In this document: one piece after another, positions 14,164-21,012 of the stretch
Numbering within the stretch: the stretch's first letter is position 1
How the letters are laid out: each line of letters starts with the position of its first letter
Origin: a virus
DNA length: 21,958 nucleotides
Virus record (IMG/VR): IMGVR_UViG_3300032282_005941
Coordinates: 1-21,958 of that record
Direction: 5' to 3' (one strand)
The notes under the pieces: generated by a model
Databases searched by the model: none
Told to the model about the DNA's origin: nothing
Seen by the model: only the letters and a program-made list of their open reading frames with translations
Program-made: the position numbers and the translations under genes

Positions 14164-15090
14164 ATGAAAAATATAATAGTTAGATTTGAAGGTGGCATAG
14201 GTGATTGTTTATTAGCTAATAGGTTCCTTTTTGCAATAAAGGAAGCGCACCCCGATTCAAATATTAAAGTAGCATTTGATACTGGTGTAAATAATAAGCA
14301 AGAAAAGTTAATGAAGCATTTGTGGCCTTCTACTTATGTAAATACTTATACTATTGGGGAAAAACTAAATCCTCAATTTATAACTAAAAATAATGAAGGA
14401 AGAAATGTTAATTACGTAAATCATCCTGATAATTTACCCAATAAATTTAAGGAAGATATAAAAAGTTCCGATATTTTTTATGATTTACACATAGCATCAT
14501 TAAAGTTTTTTAAGTACGATATCCCATGGATGAAGTATTACTGGTATTTTCCAAAACCAGAAGTAGTAACTGAATATAAAGGAAAATTACCTGAAAAATT
14601 TATATTAGTTCATTTTTATCCAAGACCAGATAGTTTTCATAGTTTAGATCAGAGCCAAGCAATAAATTTAATTAATGAATTAAAGAAAATATTACCTGTA
14701 GTTATTATATGTGAAGAAAAATATTTTGATTGGTATAAAGGATGCTCAGAATGGATTATTGATCCAAAGATAGAGGAGATTTTTTATATAGCTTCTAAGT
14801 GTGAAATATTCGTGGGAGCAGATTCATCAATTAGATATATTCCTCTTCATTTTGGAAAAGCATCATTTGTTCTTTCAAAACATTGCCAAGAGCCATTCAG
14901 GCTTGATAAAATTAATTTACATCATTTATGTAGATGGTCACTTTATAGAAATCTAACTTTACCAGCTAATATAATTCCTGAAATAATGGGTATTATAGCA
15001 TCAAATATTGTAAAAAATAAAGGATATTTTCTATTCCCAGAAATAGGCGGTAATTTAGAGTCAATTATTGGAGACCAAAATTTGCCATGA
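14164..15090 (+). CDS. GT9/heptosyltransferase-like protein
   Basis: This 308-residue protein has two GT-B style halves. NIIVRFEGGIGDCLLANRFLFAIKEAHPDSNIKVAF is a typical GT9-like N-terminus (GgiGD.l.a.p...ai...p...i.v). PEKFILVHFYPRPDSFHSLDQ begins the donor domain, and EIFYIASKCEIFVGADSSIRYIPLHFGKASFVLS contains the aDSs..h.a...gk..v pattern. Activity and sugar are unknown. It has no Shine-Dalgarno sequence, starts 2 nt after the preceding stop, and ends in an ATGA overlap with the GT17-like gene. Codon use is strongly AT-biased, like its neighbours. Confidence 0.7.
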   Translation: MKNIIVRFEGGIGDCLLANRFLFAIKEAHPDSNIKVAFDTGVNNKQEKLMKHLWPSTYVNTYTIGEKLNPQFITKNNEGRNVNYVNHPDNLPNKFKEDIKSSDIFYDLHIASLKFFKYDIPWMKYYWYFPKPEVVTEYKGKLPEKFILVHFYPRPDSFHSLDQSQAINLINELKKILPVVIICEEKYFDWYKGCSEWIIDPKIEEIFYIASKCEIFVGADSSIRYIPLHFGKASFVLSKHCQEPFRLDKINLHHLCRWSLYRNLTLPANIIPEIMGIIASNIVKNKGYFLFPEIGGNLESIIGDQNLP

Positions 15091-15908
15091 AAATTATAGA
15101 TTGTTTTCCATTTTTTAATGAATTAGATATTCTTAAAATTAGACTTGAAGAACTATACGATCACGTTGATTATTTTGTGTTAGTGGAAGCTTCAAAAACT
15201 CAATCTTTAATAGATAAACCATTTTATTTTGAAAAAAACAAAAAGGAATATTCTAAATTTTTAAATAAAATAATTCATGTAAAAGTAGAAGACTGTCCAA
15301 GTAATTCATATACTTGGGAAATGGAAAATTTCCAAAGAAATTGTATTTTGAGGGGATTAAGTAAAGTTTCTGAATTACATTCAGATGATGTAGTTTTAAT
15401 ATCTGATTTGGATGAAATACCCTCTTCAAAATCAATAAAATTAATAAGAGAGTCTGGTCTTTCCTACGGGTCTATAAACATGAGTTTTCATGCTTATTAC
15501 TTTAATATGGTAGCAAAAAGACCTTGGATAGGAACAGTTTTTTGTAAGGCTCGTTTATTAGAAAATAATACTCCACAACAATTTAGAAAACTTAAAGATT
15601 CTTTAGCCCTGTTAGATGGAGGGAAGATATTGGGTTGGCACCTGAGTTGGATGGGAGGATGCAGGAGAATTTGGGAAAAATCTCATTCTTGCATAGAGCC
15701 TTTTGATAAGTCTAAAATACCTCCTTATGAGGAATTTGAAAAGCAATTTTTTGACTTGATATCCAGAAATAAATTCATTCACATAGAAGATTTATCTAAG
15801 AACGGGGAATCTTTCTGTATTGATAATGATGTAAACTTTCCATCATTAGTAATTAGTAAATCAAATATATTTGTAAAATATTTTTTTAGAGGAAACAATG
15901 AACAATAA
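15087..15908 (+). CDS. Glycosyltransferase family 17-like (beta-1,4-GlcNAc transferase type)
   Basis: This 273-residue protein has the full GT17 pattern: IIDCFPFFNELDILKIRLEEL (3-23), VDYFVLVEASKTQS (27-40), KIIHVKVEDC (61-70), WEMENFQRNCILRGL (77-91) and VVLISDLDEIPS (102-113), with the metal-binding DxD at Asp107-Asp109. WHLSWMGG follows in the acceptor region. GT17 contains the eukaryotic bisecting-GlcNAc transferase MGAT3, but bacterial and phage members transfer other residues, so the sugar is not predicted. Its ORF overlaps the next gene by 11 bp, and AGAGGA in its 3' end is the Shine-Dalgarno sequence for that gene. Confidence 0.82.
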   Translation: MKIIDCFPFFNELDILKIRLEELYDHVDYFVLVEASKTQSLIDKPFYFEKNKKEYSKFLNKIIHVKVEDCPSNSYTWEMENFQRNCILRGLSKVSELHSDDVVLISDLDEIPSSKSIKLIRESGLSYGSINMSFHAYYFNMVAKRPWIGTVFCKARLLENNTPQQFRKLKDSLALLDGGKILGWHLSWMGGCRRIWEKSHSCIEPFDKSKIPPYEEFEKQFFDLISRNKFIHIEDLSKNGESFCIDNDVNFPSLVISKSNIFVKYFFRGNNEQ

Positions 15909-16455
15909 TAACAAGGTTGTATTTGAAGTTGGAGTTGGGAATCCTTATATATGTAGAACTAGACTTTTGATGGGTTCTGAAGTAAAATTACATTTATTTG
16001 AACCAAATATAACTACATATAAAAATTTAGTAAATTTTTATGGTCATTATTCTAATGTTACTATTCATAATATAGCATTATTTGATAGGGACGGAGAAAT
16101 TTTATTTTCTGATGATGGAGATTCTTCCTTTGTTTCTGAAGTAATGTCTCCAACGAAGTTTAACTCTTCAGATATAGCTGAGAGTAAAAATAAATATATT
16201 GTTCCTTGTAGATCAATTAAACACTATGATAATGGGGATATTGATTTATTGTTAGTTGACACAGAGGGTAGTGAGTGGATGATTTTAAAAAATCTTGTTA
16301 GTAGACCTGATGAGATAGTTTTAGAGACTCATAACTCAGAGTCTGGATACGTTAATCCACACTTACAAGAAATAAATGACTGGATGTCAAATAATAATTA
16401 TGTGTTAACTAGAAAAAATGAATCAGATTCTTTTTTTAAGAAAATTAAGGTGTAG
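15898..16455 (+). CDS. FkbM-type methyltransferase 1
   Basis: This 185-residue SAM-dependent methyltransferase is probably an O-methylase of sugars. VVFEVGVGNPY (7-17) is the SAM-binding motif I. LHLFEPNITTYKNL is the acidic motif II region (fEP....), and NVTIHNIALFDRDGEILF is typical FkbM. DLLLVDTEGSEWMILKNL is the conserved D.EG.E..vL motif, followed by VLETH. It is slightly short for the family, with a brief N-terminus before motif I. AGAGGA 4 nt before the ATG is a good ribosome-binding site. It is paired with a second FkbM gene directly downstream (3 nt gap). Confidence 0.82.
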   Translation: MNNNNKVVFEVGVGNPYICRTRLLMGSEVKLHLFEPNITTYKNLVNFYGHYSNVTIHNIALFDRDGEILFSDDGDSSFVSEVMSPTKFNSSDIAESKNKYIVPCRSIKHYDNGDIDLLLVDTEGSEWMILKNLVSRPDEIVLETHNSESGYVNPHLQEINDWMSNNNYVLTRKNESDSFFKKIKV

Positions 16456-16458
16456 AAA

Positions 16459-17115
16459 ATGAATATTGAATTTTATTCTTATGATAAATTTATAAAACCT
16501 GGAGATGTCGTTTACGATATTGGTGCTCACGAAGGAGAGATGAGCGTTAGTTTTTTAAATAAAGGAGCAAAAATTGTATATGCTTTCGAACCATCTCCAT
16601 TAAATCTTCCACAGTTAAAAGCCACAAGTTTACTTCATAGCTCTATAAAAATTTGTGATGTTGCTCTCCATGAAAAAGAGTATTCCTGCGTTACGAGATT
16701 CAGGGATTGTAAGCGTGGTGCTCCCCTCGACCAAGAGCAAAGTATAACATACGTGATACTTCAAAATTATATAAAGAACAATAACCTGGAGCTTCCAGAT
16801 TTTATAAAAATGGATATTGAAGGGATGGAAAGTATAATTTTGAAAGGTTTCGAATTTCTATTTCTAGGAAAACGTCCAATAATATTTGTAGAGATTCACG
16901 CCGCACCCAAAGACGAACGACAAAGCTACACTGACAATCCACACTGGGTATGGCCTGAAGACGGTGGATTTGATTTCAATAGTATAAAACAATATAACTA
17001 CGTATATATGAACGAGTTTGCTCAAATAGTCAGCAATGATGAAAACCTCAATCCCTCAGTAAAGCAACACAAGGGTTGTGTATTGATACCAATAGAAAAA
17101 CTTAATTTAGTGTAA
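16459..17115 (+). CDS. FkbM-type methyltransferase 2
   Basis: This 218-residue SAM-dependent methyltransferase is of the same broad family as its neighbour but not a close copy. PGDVVYDIGAHEGEMSVSFL (motif I, D.GAh.G), IVYAFEPSPLNLPQL (motif II), IKICDVALHEKE, PDFIKMDIEGMESIILKGFEFLF (kmDiEG.E..vl.G) and PIIFVEIHAAP. AAGGTG upstream gives a fair ribosome-binding site. Its 3' third departs in base composition: 16891-16950 has 31 G+C in 60 against 15 in 60 for 16801-16860. That stretch encodes a Trp/Pro-rich segment (NPHWVWPEDGGFDF) outside the core fold. Confidence 0.82.
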   Translation: MNIEFYSYDKFIKPGDVVYDIGAHEGEMSVSFLNKGAKIVYAFEPSPLNLPQLKATSLLHSSIKICDVALHEKEYSCVTRFRDCKRGAPLDQEQSITYVILQNYIKNNNLELPDFIKMDIEGMESIILKGFEFLFLGKRPIIFVEIHAAPKDERQSYTDNPHWVWPEDGGFDFNSIKQYNYVYMNEFAQIVSNDENLNPSVKQHKGCVLIPIEKLNLV

Positions 17116-17121
17116 TATTTT

Positions 17122-17958
17122 ATGAATAACAAAGTAAAAATTTTTGGAGTTAGGATGAGTTTAATTGGTGATTGTATAATGTCATTACCAATATTAGATC
17201 ATCTTAAAACAATATACCCTAACTCCTACATATATTTTTCTTTAGCCAAGAAATGTCAACAAGCAAAATTTTTATTTGAAAACCATCCGAATATAGATGA
17301 AGTAAAAATAAGTGATTATGAGGAAGAATTAGGCCCATCTGATTTTGAAATAATAAAAAATTGCGATATAGTGATAAATCCTAGACCCAACCACCCTTTG
17401 GAGTTTGATTGGTATAACCATAGATCCTGTGTGCAAGAAACATTTATTATGGCTGGATTAGACTTGAAAAATCTTAAAACTTTACCAAAATTAAATCTAC
17501 TCAAGCCTAGGAAAGAATTAAAAAATACTATAGCTTTTTGGCCGTTTGCTGGATATGGAAAAGGAATATCCAGAAGTCCATCGAAAGAGTGGTGGGAAAG
17601 ACTCTTAAGTAGATTTAAAAATTTCCAAATATTTCAATTTGGATCTGAACAAGATCCCCATATTGATACACCAAATCTTATAAGAAATAATCATAAAAAT
17701 TTTGAGCAACAAATATTAGAATCTTTAAATTGTTCTATTATAATAGGGACAGACTCAGGTTCCATGTGGGTCACAGGGGCTTATGGTGTAGCTCCGCAAA
17801 TAAATCTCTTAACTAATTGGTTACCGGGACATTTTAAAAATTTCTCTGCTCTGGCTCCAGAAGGTGAAAAGTGTTACAACTTTTTTGCTCAAGGATCTTG
17901 TGATAACATATCTACGACAGACGTACAAAATAAAATAATTGAACTGATAAATATATGA
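17122..17958 (+). CDS. GT9-type glycosyltransferase (heptosyltransferase-like)
   Basis: This 278-residue protein is the clearest GT9 member here: FGVRMSLIGDCIMSLPILDH (9-28), IYPNSYIYFSLA, ENHPNIDEV, INPRP, then IAFWPFAGYGKGISRSPSKE and EWWERLLSRF (the pF.g.g..r.w....w..l pattern), FQFGSEQD and SIIIGTDSGSMWVTGAYGVAPQINL (the conserved DSG and following helix). GT9 enzymes transfer heptose or related sugars to lipopolysaccharide core. The N-terminal domain is somewhat shortened. Its ORF overlaps the DegT-family gene by ATGA. It has no visible Shine-Dalgarno sequence. Confidence 0.83.
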   Translation: MNNKVKIFGVRMSLIGDCIMSLPILDHLKTIYPNSYIYFSLAKKCQQAKFLFENHPNIDEVKISDYEEELGPSDFEIIKNCDIVINPRPNHPLEFDWYNHRSCVQETFIMAGLDLKNLKTLPKLNLLKPRKELKNTIAFWPFAGYGKGISRSPSKEWWERLLSRFKNFQIFQFGSEQDPHIDTPNLIRNNHKNFEQQILESLNCSIIIGTDSGSMWVTGAYGVAPQINLLTNWLPGHFKNFSALAPEGEKCYNFFAQGSCDNISTTDVQNKIIELINI

Positions 17959-19112
17959 ATAATTTTAATTGGCCTTTAAACGTAAATAATTTTACTTTAG
18001 TTGATAAATTAAAAATTTGCAAGTTTATTTTAAATCCATTAAACAGATGGACACAAGATATTCAAGTTAAAAAATTTGAAGAAAAGTTTGCAAATTATAT
18101 TTCTAAGAAATATTCAGTTTATGTATCAAGTGGATCTACAGCGAACACTTTATTGGCGATGTATTTGAAGGATACTAAACCAAATAAGAAAGTAATTATA
18201 TTTCCATCAACAACTTGGATAACATCTGTATCCCCGTTTCTTAGGGAAGGATTTAGTCCCAAATTTATAGATGTATCACTTAAAGACTTTTCGATGGATC
18301 TGGATTTGTTAGAAATTTATTTGTCAGAATTTTCTGAAAAAGTGGCATGTGTGTTTTTAACTAGCTTATTGGGGTATGTTCCAGATATAGATAGATTAAA
18401 ATTTTTAGAAAAAACATATAATGTAAAAGTGATGCTCGATAATTGTGAAAATACTTTTGGAACATATAATCGTAAAAATGTTTCAAAAGAATTCACTTCT
18501 ACAACAAGCACTTACTTTGGGCACCAGTTACAAAGCATAGAAGGTGGATTTATTTTTACAGATTCTGAGGAAGAGTATAACTATTTCCTTATGGCGAGAA
18601 ACCACGGTATGGTAAGATCCATACCGGGAGATAAGAGTAAATATCAAAACTCTCTGGTAGATCCTAGATTTGACTTCAATATTTTGGGTAATAATTTTAG
18701 AAATACAGATTTAAATGCATTTATAGGTCAATTAGACTTTAAAAGATTAGATAGCTATATCGAAAGAAGATTAGAACTTTATACATTATTTAAAACTAAT
18801 TTGAATTCTGATAAATATGTATTACCTGAAAATTTTGAAAATAGAGTTCATGTCCCATTTTCTTTGCCAATAATTTGCAAAAATAAAGAAGATAAGATTA
18901 AAATTTTAAATTATTGTGATGCTAAAAAAATAGAGACTAGACCTATTATATCTGGTAATTTATTGCGACAAACCTGTTTGAAAAATTATGACAATTTTTC
19001 AAATTACCCTGTAAGTGAATTCTTGAATGAGAATGGGCTTTACATTGGGCTGTATTCAAAATTAAAAAATTCTCAAGTTGAGAATTTGGTAAAGGATTTA
19101 AATAGCATATGA
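17955..19112 (+). CDS. DegT/DnrJ/EryC1/StrS-family enzyme with His in place of the PLP lysine (ColD/RfbH-like)
   Basis: This 385-residue fold-type I PLP/PMP enzyme acts on nucleotide sugars. Marks: YSVYVSSGSTANTLLAMYL (53-71, SGt.Al), FPSTTWITSVSP (83-94), KVMLDNCENTFGT (158-170; Asp162 pairs with the pyridine nitrogen) and TSTYFGHQLQSIEGGFIFT (184-202). In aminotransferases the residue six before the Glu of GEGG is the Schiff-base lysine; here it is His190. That replacement is the mark of ColD and RfbH, which use PMP to remove the 3-hydroxyl, and the DNCE motif also resembles those enzymes. The GDP-mannose dehydratase two genes downstream would supply a ColD substrate. 3-dehydratase activity is inferred; a Lys at another site cannot be excluded. 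Confidence 0.85.
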   Translation: MNNFNWPLNVNNFTLVDKLKICKFILNPLNRWTQDIQVKKFEEKFANYISKKYSVYVSSGSTANTLLAMYLKDTKPNKKVIIFPSTTWITSVSPFLREGFSPKFIDVSLKDFSMDLDLLEIYLSEFSEKVACVFLTSLLGYVPDIDRLKFLEKTYNVKVMLDNCENTFGTYNRKNVSKEFTSTTSTYFGHQLQSIEGGFIFTDSEEEYNYFLMARNHGMVRSIPGDKSKYQNSLVDPRFDFNILGNNFRNTDLNAFIGQLDFKRLDSYIERRLELYTLFKTNLNSDKYVLPENFENRVHVPFSLPIICKNKEDKIKILNYCDAKKIETRPIISGNLLRQTCLKNYDNFSNYPVSEFLNENGLYIGLYSKLKNSQVENLVKDLNSI

Positions 19113-19474
19113 TTAATTTATTAGTTGATGAATGTTTTGCATTCGATTATCTTTCTATATTAGAAGTTAAAAAGAATATGAATCAAGATGAGAATTATGA
19201 TAATTGGATAAATTGTCTAAATTACTTAAAAACTCAATTAGGGGAAAAATGCATAGACATAATAAAATCTAAGGAATATGGGGTATTATACAAAGCAAAC
19301 TTATCCACTTTTGACGCAGTTGCAAAAGCTAGGAGTGGTGGTAATATCACCGCGAAAGAGGTAGATGATTGCAACATGGAAAGATATAATGCAAAAGTAG
19401 CCTTGCAAAAGGTATATTTCCCAGAGAGTGAGGTTACCGAGAGAAAGCTTTCTCCAAAGAAAATAGTGAAGTAA
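19109..19474 (+). CDS. Hypothetical protein, 121 residues, in the sugar cluster
   Basis: This small protein is not recognised. It begins MINLLVDECFAFDYLSILEVK and is predicted helical throughout, with a basic end (VTERKLSPKKIVK). There are no membrane segments or motifs for a known fold. TFDAVAKARSGGNITAKEVDDCN reads like an oligomerisation or partner-binding helix pair. It overlaps the DegT-family gene by ATGA and precedes gmd by 1 nt, so it is made together with both enzymes. Proteins of this general look sit beside sugar-nucleotide genes in other phage and marine bacterial islands, as far as I recall. Confidence 0.65.
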   Translation: MINLLVDECFAFDYLSILEVKKNMNQDENYDNWINCLNYLKTQLGEKCIDIIKSKEYGVLYKANLSTFDAVAKARSGGNITAKEVDDCNMERYNAKVALQKVYFPESEVTERKLSPKKIVK

Positions 19475-19475
19475 T

Positions 19476-20525
19476 ATGAAAAAAGTTATTATAACTGGTG
19501 TAACAGGTCAAGATGGTAGTCTGATGGCAGATTACCTTTTAAATAATTTTGATGATATTGAAGTTTATGGAACTCATAGAAGGCTTAGTGTTCCAAATCA
19601 TGGGAACATAGAGCATTTGCTTGGTAATAAAAGATTCAAAAAAATTGAACTAGATATAACAGATAATGAAAATGTAACTACAATAATACGACAAATTAAG
19701 CCGGATTATTTTATAAATTTTGCTGCAAATTCATTTGTTGGTAACAGTTGGAGAATGCCAATGAATCACTTCCAAAATAATTGCATTTCTGTAATGTATA
19801 TTTTGGAAGCTCTTAAGAATTTTTCACCAAGCACTAGATTTTATAATGCGGGTAGTTCTGAGCAATTTGGTGACGTTGATTATGTTCCCCAAGATATCAA
19901 ACATCCATTCAAGCCAAGATCACCCTATGGAGCCTCAAAATGTGCTGCACACCATCTTGTAAAAGTATACAGAGAGTCCTTTAATATGTTTGCAGTGCAA
20001 GGTATTCTTTTCAATCATGAGGGTATTCGTCGTGGAGAAGAGTTCGTCACCAGAAAAATAACTAAAAAGGTAGCGGAAATAAAATATTCCATTGATTCAA
20101 ATATCCACTTTGATCCATTAGAGTTAGGTAATCTGTATTCAAAGAGAGATTGGAGTGATGCTGAAGATTTTATAGATGGTATTTGGAAAATGTTAAATCA
20201 GCCGAAACCGGTCGATTATGTTTTATCCTCAGGAAAAGCTTATACCATAAAGCAATTTGTTGAAGAAGCTTTCAAAATTGTTAACATAAAAGGAACTTGG
20301 ATCGGTGAGGGATTGAATGAGAAATTCATAAGTACAAATTTAAAATTAAATAAAATTCTTATGGTAATTAATTCTGAATTTTATCGCCCGGCAGAAGTTG
20401 ATTTATTATTAGGTGATAACTCAAAAGCAATAAACGAGTTAGGTTGGAGACCAAAAACTGACTTTAATGAACTTGTAAATAAAATGGTAAAAAATGATTA
20501 CAATAATTTAATTAAATTTAAATAA
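19476..20525 (+). CDS. gmd: GDP-mannose 4,6-dehydratase
   Basis: This 349-residue short-chain dehydrogenase/reductase-fold enzyme converts GDP-mannose to GDP-4-keto-6-deoxymannose, the entry point to GDP-fucose, GDP-rhamnose, perosamine and colitose. Marks: ITGVTGQDGSLMADYLL with the NADP-binding GxxGxxG (8-14), the VYGTHRRLS region, LDITD, NAGSSEQFG (125-132) with the catalytic Ser/Glu, YGASK (Tyr151, Lys155), NHEGIRRGEEFVTRKIT, GNLYSKRDWSDAEDFIDG and FYRPAEVDLLLGD near the end. All are family-diagnostic, and length is normal. It is the last gene of the island. No fucose synthetase, rhamnose reductase or ColC homologue is in the window, so a later step must be host-encoded or elsewhere. Confidence 0.95.
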   Translation: MKKVIITGVTGQDGSLMADYLLNNFDDIEVYGTHRRLSVPNHGNIEHLLGNKRFKKIELDITDNENVTTIIRQIKPDYFINFAANSFVGNSWRMPMNHFQNNCISVMYILEALKNFSPSTRFYNAGSSEQFGDVDYVPQDIKHPFKPRSPYGASKCAAHHLVKVYRESFNMFAVQGILFNHEGIRRGEEFVTRKITKKVAEIKYSIDSNIHFDPLELGNLYSKRDWSDAEDFIDGIWKMLNQPKPVDYVLSSGKAYTIKQFVEEAFKIVNIKGTWIGEGLNEKFISTNLKLNKILMVINSEFYRPAEVDLLLGDNSKAINELGWRPKTDFNELVNKMVKNDYNNLIKFK

Positions 20526-20546
20526 TAAGTATAAATTGTTTAATTA

Positions 20547-20577
20547 GTGGGTAAATATACTATGAAAGGCTACCCAC
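20547..20577 (+). promoter_or_regulatory. Inverted repeat enclosing a -10 box
   Basis: GTGGGTA (20547-20553) and TACCCAC (20571-20577) are perfect inverted copies separated by 17 nt. The loop holds TATACT (20556-20561) and GAAAGG (20564-20569), the latter a possible ribosome-binding site for the ATG at 20579. No -35 box at ideal spacing is seen (TTGTTT at 20536-20541 is 14 nt away). It may be an operator or an RNA hairpin that hides the ribosome-binding site. Confidence 0.5.
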
Positions 20578-20578
20578 A

Positions 20579-20971
20579 ATGTCTGATACTGAAAAAAACA
20601 AAAGCTCAATAGATTTAAACTTAGTTAAAATAGATATAAGACTTAGCGAACTAGAAAAACGCTTAGATAAGACTAAAATAGACAAGTTTTTTGAGTTAGC
20701 TACTAGATTTGCCCTACCATTTATAATCGCTCTTGGTTCTATAGCATTTACTTTGCATAATAGGGTAGCCTACCTTGAGAATACTGGATTTAATAAATAC
20801 GATTATCAAAAAGAAATTAACGAAATTAAGATGCAATTAGATAAGTTTAAGGACACCGATCCTTGGATTCGGGATGCATTTACCAAGATGGACGTTAAAT
20901 TGGATGCACTCCGCGATGGTGTGGACAAGTTAAAAGAACGTGTAATAAGACTGGAAGGAACTAGCAAGTAA
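20579..20971 (+). CDS. Small membrane protein with coiled coils, function unknown
   Basis: This 130-residue protein has a charged heptad stretch (about 10-36, SELEKRLDK), one hydrophobic span (about 40-58, LATRFALPFIIALGSIAFTL) and a long second coiled coil (about 75-127, MQLDKFKD, MDVKLDALRDGVDKLKERV). The layout suggests a membrane-anchored oligomer. Some phage lysis accessory proteins (XhlA type) and baseplate or host-takeover proteins share coiled coil plus one span, but XhlA has its span at the C-terminus. No function is assigned. It has its own candidate promoter and inverted repeat. Confidence 0.7.
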   Translation: MSDTEKNKSSIDLNLVKIDIRLSELEKRLDKTKIDKFFELATRFALPFIIALGSIAFTLHNRVAYLENTGFNKYDYQKEINEIKMQLDKFKDTDPWIRDAFTKMDVKLDALRDGVDKLKERVIRLEGTSK

Positions 20972-20974
20972 GAG

Positions 20975-21003
20975 TTGACAGTTGGGTTGCGGCCTGTTAA
21001 AAT
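20975..21003 (+). promoter_or_regulatory. Near-consensus sigma70 promoter
   Basis: TTGACA (20975-20980) is a perfect -35 box; after 17 nt comes TAAAAT (20998-21003). The predicted transcript starts at about 21010, only 3 nt before the ATG at 21013, so the mRNA would have almost no leader and no Shine-Dalgarno sequence. This is the best promoter match in the window. Confidence 0.75.
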
Positions 21004-21012
21004 GGGCCCACC

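Noticed and set aside
20579-20971. Holin or XhlA-type lysis protein
   Set aside because: The single span is central rather than C-terminal, and no endolysin or spanin gene is nearby; left as unknown.
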